Shown here one piece after another: positions 11,826-22,091 of a stretch of DNA of 64,000 nucleotides. The notes under the pieces are model-generated. The model did not search any database, was not told where the DNA came from, and worked only from the letters and a program-made list of their open reading frames with translations. Source of the stretch: Mercenaria mercenaria (Eukaryota; Mollusca; Bivalvia; Venerida; Veneridae); the NCBI RefSeq assembly GCF_021730395.1, contig NC_069369.1, positions 63,701,501-63,765,500 on the forward strand, given 5' to 3'. How positions within the stretch are numbered: the first letter of the stretch is position 1; every line of letters begins with the position of its first letter. The position numbers and the translations under genes were made by a program.

Positions 11826-12765
11826 GGTTACTTATTCCTTGTTCCTTTTTCGAATAAGTAACTAGATACTTTTTGTTACTTATTCCTTATTCAAACGCGA
11901 ATGAGAACAGAAAAATTAATACCAGATAAAGACTCATCTCGTTCACCATTTCTTCAACATGATTTAATTACTCACTATAAGACATACAAAACGTGTTCTG
12001 AACACATGTCATATCTTTTTCGCCCAGAAATGATATAAGTCGAATAAGGAATCAGTAACTGGTTTCATTTTGTTACTTATTCTTTATTCAAACGCGAATA
12101 AAGAACAGACACATTAATACCAGATAAAGTCTCATCTCGTTCACCATTTCTTCAACACGATTAAATTACTCACTCTAAGACCTACAAAACGTGTTGTGAA
12201 CACATGTCATATCTTGTTCGCCGAGAAATGATATAAGTCGAATAAGGAATAAGTATCTAGTTTCATTTTCTTACTTATTCCTTATTCCCTATTCGAACGC
12301 GAATAAGTAACAGAGAAATAAACACCAGATAAAGACTCATCTCGTTCGCCATTTTTTCAGTATGTTTTAGTAACACACGTTTTAACCTACAAAACATGTT
12401 CCGAACACATGGCATTTTTCTTTCATCAGAAAATTGCAGAAGTCGAATAATTGGAACTCGAATAAGTTAAAAATGAATGAACACCAAATAACATCTCATC
12501 TCGTTCACCATTTCTTCAACGTGATTTTGTTACCCACTATAACACCTACAAAACGTGTTCTGAACACACGCCATATCTTTGTATGCCCAGAAATTATATA
12601 AGTCGAATAAGGAATAAGTAATAAGTAACTAGTTTCATTTTGTAACTTATTCCTTAATCAAACGCGAATAAGTAACAGACAAGTTAACACCAGACAAAGT
12701 CTCACCTTGTTTACCATTTTTTCAGTATGTTTTAGTAACACACCTTTTAACCTACAAAACGTGTT
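11826..12765 (+). repeat. Satellite arm A, left, about 195-bp units
   Basis: Four to five tandem units each begin with GTTACTTATTCCTTATTC, pass through AACGCGAATAAGTAACAG, CAGATAAAGTCTCATCTCG, CCTACAAAACGTGTTCTGAAC and ATGATATAAGTCGAATAAGG, then restart. Units begin near 11875, 12071, 12270, 12455 and 12645. The same unit appears in reverse orientation on the far side of the central array (15791-16044, 19574-20075 and 31943-32008). Confidence 0.88.
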
Positions 12766-15700
12766 ATTCGCACCCACTACACTTACAATATGCGACTTCA
12801 TCTGGTAGTATATATTCTGATACTTATTCGTGGATGAAAGAATAACAAGAAACGTACGGGTTAGATATAATTCAGACATGTTCAAAATCAGTTATAAAGG
12901 TCTTATTGCTGAACATAATTATGGTCGATTTGGAATTTCATCTGGTGATATTTCATGTTACTTATTCGCGGCCGAATAAGTAACAAGTAACGTGCAGGTT
13001 CAATATAATTCAGACATGTTCAAAATCGGTTTTATACGACTTGTTAAAGGCTACTAAATCATGCTGAATATAAGATTTAGTACTGCATCTTGTGCTAGTA
13101 CCTGTTTTACTTATTCATGCCCAAGTACGTAATAAGTAACGTACGGGTTCAATATAATACAGACATGTTCAGAACCAGATTTATATGTCTTGTTATAACA
13201 TACTTAATCATACTGAATAGAAGTGTGTTCGATTTGCGGCTTCGTCTGGTGGTATTTCATCTGTTACTTATTCGCGGCCAAAGAAGTATCAAGTAACGTG
13301 CAGGTTCAATATAATTCTTACATGTCGAAATCGATTTTATACGACTTATTAAAGGCTACCAAATCATGCTGAACATAAGATTTGGTACTGCATCTGGTGC
13401 TAGTACATGTTTAACTTATTTGTGCCTTAATAAGTATTAAGTAACGTACGGGTTCAATGCAATACAGACATGTTAAGAATCAGATTTATGTGACTTGTTA
13501 TACCTTACCTATTCATACTGAACAAAAGCGTGTTCGATTTGCGATTTCATTTGGTGGTATTTCATCTGTTACTTATTCGCGGCCGAATAAGTAACAAGTA
13601 ACGTGCGGGTTCAATAATACAGACATGTTCAAAATCGGTTTTATAGGACTTGTTAAAGGTTACTAAATCATGCTGAACATAATATTTGGCACTGCATCCG
13701 GTGCTAGTACATCTTTTACTTATTCGTGCCCTTATAAGTAATAAGTAACGTACGGGTTGAATATAATTCAGTGTGGTTCAGAACCAAATTTATATGACTT
13801 ATTATACCTTACTTAATCAAACTGAACATAAAGGTGTTCGATTTGCGACTTCATCAGGTGGTATTCCATCTGTTACTTATTCGCAGCCGAATACGTAACA
13901 AGTAACGTGCGGGTTCAATATAATTCAGACATGTTCGAAATTGGTTTTATAGGACTTGTTAAAGGCTGCCAAATCACGCTGAACATAAGATTTGGCACTG
14001 CATCTGGTGCTAGTACATGTTTAACTTCTTCCAAATAAGTAATAAGTAACGTACGGATTTAATATAATACAAACATGTTCAGAACCAGAGTTATATGACT
14101 TCTTATAGCTTACTTATTCATACTGAACAGAAGTGTGTTCGCTTTGCGATTTCATTTGGTGGCATTTCATCTGTTAATTATTCGTGGCCGAATAAGTTAC
14201 AAGTAACGTGCGGATTCAATATAATTCAGACATGTTCAAAATTGGTTTTATAGAACTTGTTAAAGGCTACTAAATCATACTGAATATAAGATTCGGTACT
14301 GCATCTGGTGCTAGTACATGTTTTACTTATTCATATCCAAAAATTAATAAGTAACGCACGGGCTCAATATAATACAGACATGTTCAGAACCAAATTTATA
14401 TGATTTGTTATAACTTACTTATTCATACTGAACATAAGTGTGTTCGATTTGCGATTTCATTTGGTGGTATTTCATCTGTTACTTATTCGCGGCCGGTTAA
14501 GTAACAAGTAACGTGCGGGTTCAATATAATTTAGACATCTTCAAAATTGGTTTTATAGGACTTGTTAAAGGCTACTCAATCATGCTAAACATAAGATTTG
14601 GCACTGCATCTGGTGCTAGTACATGTTTTACTAATTCGTGACCTAATAAGTAATAAGTAACATACGGGTTGAATATAATTCAGAAATGTTCAGAACCAAA
14701 TTTATATGACTTATTATAAATTACTTGATCATACTGAACATAAATATGTTCGATAAGCGACTTCATCTGGTGGTATTTCATCTGTTACTAATTTTTATTC
14801 GCGGTCGAATAAGTAACCAGTAACGTACGGGGTCAATATAATTCAGACATGTTTATAATCGATTTTATACGACTTGTTAAAGGCTACCAAATCATGCTGA
14901 ACATAAGCTGTGGCACTGCATCTGGTGCTAGTACATATTTTACTTATTCGTGCCCAATTAATTAATAAGTAACGTACGGGTTCAATATAATACAGACATG
15001 ATCAAAACTAGATCTGTATGACTTGTTATAGCTTACTTATTCAAACTGAACAGATGTGTGTTCGATTTGCGATTTCATTTGGTGGTATTTCATCTGTTAC
15101 TTATTCGCGGCCGAATAAGTAACAAGTAACGTGCGAGTTTAATATTATTCAGACATGTTCAAAATCGGTTTTATAGGACTTGTTAAAGGCTACTAAATCA
15201 AGCTGGACATAAAATTTGGCACTACATTTGGTGCTAGTACATCTTTTACTTATTTGTGCCCAAATAAGTAATAAGTAACGTACGGGTTGAATATAATTCA
15301 GATATGTTCAGAACCAGATTTATATAAATATACTCTATACTGATGCTATGTTACAAAAAACATTATATTGTTTAAGTTACTGGAAGTAAAGAATATGTTC
15401 TGTTCTGTTTCTGTATATGACTTGTTATAACTTACTTAATCATGCTGAACATAAGTGTGTTCGATTTGCGACTTCATCTTCTGGTATTTCATCTGTTACT
15501 TATTTGCGACCGAATAAGTAACAAGTAACGTGCGGGATCAATACATTCAGACATGTTCAAAATCGGTTTTATATGTCTTATTATAGCTTACTGCATCCTG
15601 CTGAACATAATTTTGGGACTTTATTCCCCTTTTGTTACATGATCGTGCCCGAATAAGCAATAAGTAACGTACGGGTTCAATATAATACGGACATGTTCAG

Positions 15701-15790
15701 AATCGGGTTTATTTGACTTATTATTGCTAACTAAATCATACTGAACATAAGTTTGGTCCATTTGAGACTTGATCTGGTGTTTATTTGCTG
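12766..15790 (+). repeat. Central satellite array, about 305-bp dimer units
   Basis: Nine to ten dimers. Half-unit 1 begins with a hairpin-forming GTTACTTATTCG/CGAATAAGTAAC pair around CGGC, then AAGTAACGTGCGGGTTCAAT. Half-unit 2 begins with a weaker version (TTATTCGTGCCC...AATAAGTAATAAG) and AACGTACGGGTTCAAT. Both halves share CAGACATGTTCA and a TGAACATAAG motif. Hairpins sit near 12957, 13264, 13568, 13871, 14172, 14480, 14790, 15098 and 15498. The last interval is about 95 bp longer because of a foreign insertion near 15325-15415. All units face the same way. Confidence 0.88.
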
Positions 15791-16044
15791 GTTACTTATT
15801 CGTGTTTGAATAAGGAATAAGTAACAAAATGAAACAAGTTACATATTCCTTACCCGACTTATATCATTTCTCCGCGAAAAAGATATGTTATGTGTTCGGA
15901 ACAAGATTTGTAGGTCTTATAATGAGTAATTAAATCATGTTCAAGAAATGGTGAACGAGATGAGAATTTATCTGATGTTAATTTGTCTATTACTTATTCG
16001 CGTTTGAAATTGGAATAAGTAAAAAATGAAACCAGTTACTTATT
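15791..16044 (-). repeat. Satellite arm A, right, inverted, first piece
   Basis: GACTTATATCATTTCTCCGC, AGATATGTTATGTGTTCGG and GGTGAACGAGATGAG here are the reverse complements of arm-A motifs at 11900-12700. The unit is cut by the LINE at 16054. Confidence 0.85.
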
Positions 16045-16053
16045 CCTTATATG
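16045..16053. repeat. Target-site duplication of LINE, left
   Basis: CCTTATATG at this position is repeated exactly at 19574-19582, on the other side of the LINE. The sequence is part of the satellite arm. Confidence 0.85.
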
Positions 16054-16286
16054 TAGTCTTGCACCAGGTGTAGGCTGCAATTTTGTCTGCTCTGCAAAAT
16101 TGGATTATTGTGCAAAAACCAGTGATTCTAGAGATTGGATTTTTGGCTCAGTTTTTAATAAACTGGTGACCAACATACTGCAGAATTTCTTTTGTGGAAT
16201 TATCATTGGATTTACGAATAACTTTGATGTAAAACAATTGTAATTTGACAAATATTGGAGTAACGTTTCAATAATTCCATTCATTT

Positions 16287-17453
16287 TTGGTGAACAACAT
16301 CTCACCCGAAATTATGGCTAATCCGTGTGCAGGTAGACAATACAGTAGAGACCAATTACTGGATTATAGAGATATGCCTAGGAGGCATACAATACAGAAT
16401 AAAGAAACATTAGCTACGTTGCAAAAGTATAATCTTTTGAAATACAGAGGTAAACGAGCTGGTCGCCCGAGGATAAAATCTCAAGCTGATATTCACTTGA
16501 CAAATTCGACCCAAATTAAACTAGATCATACATTTATATCCAATGCACACAGAAAGAAACAACAGGAACGTTCAAATTTGATCCAAATTAAACTAGATCA
16601 TTCATTTTTATTAAATGCCCAAAGAAAGAAACAACTGAAACTTTCAACTGTGAACAAAAGGTCTGTGCGAGGAAAGTCTGCTGACCTTCTCCAGCACATA
16701 TTAGAGGAGGAAACTTGGCTACAGCCGGATTGTGATGACGTTGTCAGGGGGGAATTGTCTCCGGATGGTTACTGCTTTGATGATGTCCCGAGACCCGAAC
16801 GTAAAGGTGGAGGACTTGCCCTGTTATACAGAAACAATCTCAAAGTGTCAAGATGCCCAGCAAAAACCTTTCAGTCCTTTGAATGTGCTGAATGGAAAGT
16901 ATGTAGTCAATCATTCATCCTCTACATCTTTGGTATATATAGACTGCCATATTCGGAGAGACACCTAGTAACTCAGGCTATGTTTATGACAGAATTCACT
17001 GAGTTTCTTGAACAAATAACGACAAGATCTGAGTCTCTGGTCCTGTTAGGTGACCTTAACATCCGCATGGATAATAAGTCAGACTGCTACACAAAACAAT
17101 TTCAGCAGTGTTTGAGATCTTTTGGACTGGTTCAACATGTCAATGCTCCTACTCATTCTTGTGGTCATATTCTTGACCTGATGATCACAAAGCTAGAAGA
17201 CAAACGTGTGAATGTCTCAGAACCTTTGCCAGAGTATTATATCTCTGACCACTGCTTTATTAGTTGTAACATTGAACAGTGTCGTCCTCCCTTGATCAGG
17301 AAAGAAATCAAATCTCATAGTTCGAAATCTGTATTCAGTGACATGTTACAAGCAGAATTCGGTCAGTTAAATAACATTGTAGTGAACTCGTCCAATGTCA
17401 ATGATCCTGTGTCTGAGTCACGTCAGACATTGTTCAGAAACATGCCCCTCTAA
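16287..17453 (+). pseudogene. LINE ORF, endonuclease domain part
   Basis: The first 90 residues are basic, with RGKRAGRPRIKSQ and a duplicated IQIKLDH.FL.NA.RKKQ phrase. The endonuclease follows: N-R-S near residue 124, EETWL near 146, VVRGELSPDGY, GGGLALLYR, VLLGDLNIRMD (the GDxNI motif, near residue 255) and YYISDH (the SDH motif, near 315). The spacing between the first motif and ETWL is about 11-13 residues short of what I expect, suggesting an internal deletion. A stop at 17453 separates it from the RT part. The ATG at 16287 is only the first in frame; the native start is unknown. Confidence 0.8.
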
Positions 17454-17487
17454 AGGAAAGAATTATTCTCTGTAGACCGACAGTTCC

Positions 17488-18609
17488 TTGTACTCAGGAT
17501 ACCTAAAACAGCTGAAACAATACAAACGATCAATAGAAAAAATCTTTATGAATGACAAATCTGACCTGTCAAAGAAAGTATATAGTGGTGTAAGAAAAAT
17601 ATGTAGTGCTGAACTTTCTAGGGCCAAGGATGAGTACTACCAGAACAAGATTGGAAAAGCAGAAGGAAACATCAAAAAGCTATATGCTGTAACATCCGAT
17701 TTACTTGGTAGGTCGAATGACAATCCGCTCCCATTACACACAAGTGCAGTATCCTTGGCAAATGACTTTCTACGATACTTTGCTGATAAAATAATCAAGT
17801 TGAGAAATGATCTTGACAACATATCAACTGAAACACCCAGCAATGGTAATTCTTCCTACTCAAATCCACCTGTGATTATGAATACATTTACTGCGTTCAA
17901 ACCACTTTCCGAAAACGATATTTTGAAACTTGTATATGCATCAAAATCTACAACTTGTGAACTTGATGTGATACCAACTAAGAAATTAAAGGAGCATTTT
18001 TCACAGCTTGCTCCCGTTGTGACAGAAATTGTAAATCGATCACTGCTATCTGGTGTGTTCCATGAGGAATGGAAAAGTGCTGTGATAAAACCTTTGTTGA
18101 AGAAGAAAGGTCTCCCACTTGAACTGCAAAACTATCGCCCAGTGTCAAATTTAACATTCCTCTCCAAAATGCTTGAAACCGCTGCACTAAACCTAATCAA
18201 TAAGCATATTGAAGCTAACAACCTCCTCCCAGCTTACCAAAGTGCCTATAGAAAATATCATGGGATTGAAACAGCAATGGTCAAAATGTATAATGATCTT
18301 TTGGAAACCAAAGATGAAAATCAAATAACAATCGTGGTCATGATCGACTTGAGTGCAGCGTTCGATACCATCGATATCCCGATACTGATTCAAATCCTTC
18401 AAGGTGAATTTGGTATACATAGCACTCCCTTGAAATGGATAGAATCTTATCTCACGAACAGAACAATGAAAGTTTTAGTCGTCGAACAGTCAGCATCTGA
18501 CACGGAGCCACTGAAGTTTGGTGTCCCGCAGGGTTCTTGTGCCGGACCAGTGATCTTTGACCCTGTATATATCGGCTCTCATACGAGTGGTGCAGAAATA
18601 TCCAGCTGA
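17488..18609 (+). pseudogene. LINE ORF, reverse transcriptase core
   Basis: The reverse transcriptase copies the element's RNA at the target site. Visible are WKSAVIKPLLKKKG and LQNYRPVSNLTFLSKMLE (fingers), AYRKYHGIETAMVKMYNDL, MIDLSAAFDTID (motif A) and FGVPQGSCAGPVIF (motif B). A frameshift just after motif B moves the sequence into another frame, where RYRYADDHKIALK (motif C, the catalytic YADD) is found at about 18606-18650. The stop at 18609 is therefore secondary to the frameshift. Confidence 0.85.
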
Positions 18610-18649
18610 TCGCTATAGATACGCGGACGACCACAAGATTGCGTTAAAA

Positions 18650-19430
18650 ATTTAAGCGGGAAATTCTAAAAATGAGACAACAGTTCTTCAACAACAGTCT
18701 AAAACTGAAATAATTATGTATGGAACCAGACAACAGTTAGCGAAATTGAACATCACAAGTGTAAACGTTGGTGGGTGTGACGTAAAATGCGTCGATCATT
18801 TCAGAGACATGGGTGTAACTATGACCAATACACTCAACTTTGACCATCACATTCAGAAAAAGTGTCGGATAGCTCATGTGCAGTTACGAAACCTTAGGGC
18901 TATACGGAAACATTTCACACAAAAGTCAACTGAATCATTAGAGCATGGATTGGTTCATTCTCACATTGACTTCTGCAACAGTTTTTTTTACAGAAATTTC
19001 AGCCTACCAAATCAATAAACTACAGCGAGTCCAAAATCATGCCGCTAGAGTAGTTAAGAATGCTTCCTATGAAACACCAAGTGCCGAACATCTGAAAGAA
19101 TTACACTGGCTTCCAGTTAAGGCTAGAGTCATGTTCAAAGTTTTAGTAATAGTCTTCCGTGTCATAGTACAGCTCCAGTATATCTGAGGGAAATGTTTGT
19201 ACCTACTCGGCGGCGATACAAAGTGACACTAATTTTAACATCCCTAGACGGCGAACAAAATTAGCAGACAGATCTATGGCAGTCGTTGGTCTCAAATGGT
19301 GGAACGATCTACCTAGCTATCTGATAAACATTCAGTCTGAAGCCAGCTTTAGATCAAAACTGAAAACATATTTGAACAATGAGTGTAGTCTTGTTAAAAT
19401 ACAAAATATCAGAAGTGGTGTAAAATAGTA
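18650..19430 (+). pseudogene. LINE ORF, C-terminal remnant
   Basis: In at least three frames one can read VGGCDVKCVDHFRDMGVTM (palm/thumb), KLQRVQNHAARVV, HLKELHWLPVKARVMFK and, near 19250-19380, a DRSMAVVGLKWWNDLP-like end. These phrases are typical of the C-terminus of CR1/L2/Jockey-type LINE proteins. Several frame changes and one stop show decay. Confidence 0.75.
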
Positions 19431-19573
19431 TTTGTCCAAATCTCTAAATCTAAGTTCTAGAATCCTGTTCATATTTTGTATGTATATGTTTCAAAGGTGT
19501 TTTATGTAATTTTGAAGCGCAATAGAATATTTTATAATTTTTGCGCTATATAAATGCGATGTATTTGTATTCG

Positions 19574-20075
19574 CCTTATATGATTTTTCGGTGAAATAGA
19601 TATGACATATGTTCAGACCACGTTTTGTAGGTGTTATAGTGTGCAACAAAATCAAGTTGAAGAAATGATGAACGAGATGAGATGTTATCTGATGTTCATT
19701 CATTTTTAACTTATTAGAGTTCCAATTATTCGACTTCTGCAATTTTCTGATGAAAGAAAGATGCCATGTGTTCGGAACACTTTTTGTAGGTTAAAAGGTG
19801 TGTTACTAGAACATAATGAAAAAAATGGTAAACAAGGTGAGACTTTATCTCGTGTTAATTTGTCTGTTACTTCTTCGCGTTTGAATAAGGAATAAGGAAT
19901 ACGTAACAAAATGAAACTAGTTACTTATTCCTTATTCGACTTATAGCATTTCTGGGCGAAAACAGATATGACATGTGTTCTGAACACGTTTTGTAGGTCT
20001 TGTAGTGAGTTATTAAATCATGTTGAAGAAATGGTGGACGAGATGAGACTTGATACATGAACAAAATGAAACTAG
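19574..20075 (-). repeat. Satellite arm A, right, inverted, second piece
   Basis: About two and a half arm-A units in reverse orientation resume immediately after the LINE, starting with the duplicated CCTTATATG. They run to GAAACTAG, where the Helentron block starts. The inverted motifs GATATGACATATGTTC, GAACGAGATGAGA and AATAAGGAATA are clear. Confidence 0.88.
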
Positions 20076-20397
20076 AAGATGCTTTTGAGAAAAGCGCATG
20101 TCTCCCCCACTGCATATTAACTGGAGGCTGGACGCAAGTAGTGGCCAAGATGCTGTAAAGTGTTAAGGAAGGTGTGGAGTTGAAGAGGCACATTGTGGCG
20201 TGAAAAGGTTATAAAATGCTCTTTTATTAGCAGTTTGAGCCTTTTCCCTTTGTTAATACTTGGTTACAGATAAAGAGTGAACACAGGAGTGGAATATATC
20301 TATTTATTTCAGAAGTTGACAAAGTTTTACTCTTGATTCAGAAAACATAGGGTGAAGAGAAAAAATGCTTACAAAATGAGTAGCACAGTATTAAACA

Positions 20398-21003
20398 TCA
20401 ACATCGCGGAGTCATCAGAGATGACGTAGATGGTACCTGTTCCAAATCTGGAATGGTGAAAACTGCGTATGTCATGTCATGGTAGCTGTAATGTGTCGGA
20501 ATTACACCACATTCTTTGCAGTTCATGTTGTTAATATAAATGTGATCTAAAAGAGTTCTAGTTGCAGTTGAAGGCTGTTGGATGATCTCCGAATAGTTTT
20601 GCAAGCACATGTTCAATTCAGTGTTAGTGGTATTTGTTTTAGATATGTCAATATTGAAATCACCAACAAGTACAGCTCTGTGATTTTGAGTGTTCTGTAG
20701 GAGATTGGCAAGCTGGTTTGCAAAATGCTTACGTGGAGTGCTAGGTGGTCTGTAAACACAATATACATTAACTGATATATCTGTAAGTTCAACTGCCACA
20801 CATTCAATGGAAGCTGTGCTTGTATCTATTGACCTACAAGTGAAATCTTGATGGATGTATAAAGCAACTCCTCCTTTAGCACATATACCTCCTTCAGGTG
20901 TTTGATATTGCCTGCAGACCAAAAACTGTCTGTGGAGTGGGAATGGATTTGTAAATGTAAGTTGCGGTTTCAACCATGTTTCCTGTAGAGCTATAATGTC
21001 CAT
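20398..21003 (-). pseudogene. Helentron C-terminal AP-type endonuclease domain
   Basis: The C-terminal endonuclease that distinguishes Helentrons from classic Helitrons. Motifs in order are DIIALQETWL, GGVALYIHQDF, VYRPPSTPRKHF, AVLVGDFNIDISK (catalytic GDFNID) and LLDHIYIN, then HYSYHDMTYAVF in the place of SDH. The frame ends in a natural-looking stop at 20398. Its start overlaps, in another frame, the end of the helicase piece at 20991. A frameshift between HLPDISSTL and TENMDIIALQ, near 21010-21020, separates the two. Confidence 0.87.
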
Positions 21004-21356
21004 GTTTTCAGTAAGAGAGTGGAGCTGATATCTGGAAGATGAGGGATTAAACCTTCACAGTTATGACTGGCAATGTAAATACAGCTATTGTGATCAATGT
21101 CTTTCTTTGGCATTAGAGTATTCCAGTAAGGCAATGTTTTGGCTTTAGGCATACTTGACAGTTTGTCCTTTATGGTGTGATCAGAGTAGATAGCATCGGT
21201 GTTAAAATGGTCTTTGAACAGGTGGAGACCAGAAGAGGAGGTTACACGGCTAAGTGCAACATAAGCCATTTCTGGTTTGAAGGCACCATCAAGAGAGACA
21301 ACTGCTGAATCAGTAGTAGCGCCTTGAATTTTTATGGGTTGTAACAGCCCAAGCAA
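20991..21356 (-). pseudogene. Helentron helicase, last motifs and linker
   Basis: It contains IQGATTDSAVVSLDG and YVALSRVTSSSGLHLF, the last conserved motif of PIF1-family helicases, then a linker SHNCEGLIPHLPDI leading into the endonuclease. It is out of frame with the preceding helicase piece because of one extra base in an A run near 21335. Confidence 0.85.
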
Positions 21357-21729
21357 GCATTAAAGGATATTGGTGTCTAGTAACCTGGAAGGGTCGGCTT
21401 TGAATAAGTTCTGTTTGAGGCACTATAACTGTTGAAGATCTGTCAACATTTTGAGGAGGTTTTACAGATGTTCTTGACTTAAGTCCAACTCTTTCTTCTT
21501 GGAACAAGACACAAACTGCATCAGGTAGTCCTAGGGGACAGGTTTGTGTAATGACAGATGTGACTGTTCCCATTGCACCATTGGTAAGTCCATCAGCTAC
21601 ATCGATATTCATGGTAAGCATCACTCTAGCTCCACAACAAATAATGATGTTTGCACGCAAGTTTGTGTTTTTTACATCAAGTGGCTGATTTCGTTTGAAA
21701 GTCTTTTGTGTTTTACTATCATGACACAT
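21310..21729 (-). pseudogene. Helentron helicase, middle C-terminal part
   Basis: The sequence CHDSKTQKTFKRNQPLDVKN, GARVMLTMNIDVADGLTNG and GTVTSVI is the part of PIF1-like helicases downstream of motif IV; LAWAVTTHK is the start of the motif before IQG. The frame change at its left end is due to the A-run insertion near 21335. Confidence 0.85.
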
Positions 21730-21740
21730 ATCTACTGCCT

Positions 21741-22007
21741 CTATGTTGTAGAGTGTTTGTGTTTCAGACTTTTTTGTAGCATGAAGTCATTGTGCTCCCT
21801 CAGGTGCCTATGAAGGGGTGCAATATGAAGTGTATTTTCCGGATAATTAGGATCATCTTTAATAATGATATGATCCTTGAGAAATTGGTCATCTTCTATG
21901 GAAAGGGGTTCGTCCTTCTTCCGCACTCGTAATCTATTTAGCAATGCTATAAATTCTTGGTCACCTTTTTGGCGTACAACTTCAGTGAGCTCCCAGATAT
22001 GAAACAA
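21741..22007 (-). pseudogene. Helentron helicase, segment after motif III
   Basis: FHIWELTEVVRQKGDQEFI, LLNRLRVRKKDEPLSIEDD and NTLHIAPLHRHLREHND are standard phrases of Helitron PIF1-like helicases. The frame really starts upstream: it is continuous across the TAA near 22092 through AVGDFYQIPPVAKKSLL. It ends early because a T run (21771-21776 on the plus strand) has lost one base; the next frame continues as SETQTLYNIEAVDMCHD. Confidence 0.85.
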
Positions 22008-22091
22008 ACTCCAAAGGTCAGTAAGTGAAGTGTTGCTGGAGAGAAGTGATTTCTTAGCAACTGGTGGAATCTGATAGAAATCCCCAACCGC

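Larger units (their letters stand above)
16054..19573 (+). mobile_element. Non-LTR retrotransposon (LINE), CR1/L2/Jockey-like
   Basis: A 3.5-kb LINE lies in the right satellite arm between exact 9-bp copies of CCTTATATG. It encodes an AP-type endonuclease (16287-17453), a reverse transcriptase (17488-18660) and the usual C-terminal region ending near 19430. Its 3' end, TTTTGCGCTATATAAATGCG followed by TATTTGTATT, is the tail style of many CR1/L2-like LINEs. No separate ORF1 is seen, so it may be 5' truncated or a single-ORF type. Frame breaks separate the endonuclease, RT core and C-terminus, so this copy is dead. Clade placement is from memory of motif wording, not phylogeny. Confidence 0.9.

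Noticed and set aside
12658-12885. Protein-coding gene in the satellite region
   Set aside because: The open frame overlaps the junction of two satellite types and has no domain.
12950-15540. CRISPR array
   Set aside because: The repeats are about 305-bp dimers of related sequence throughout, with no short repeats separated by unique spacers, in a eukaryotic context.
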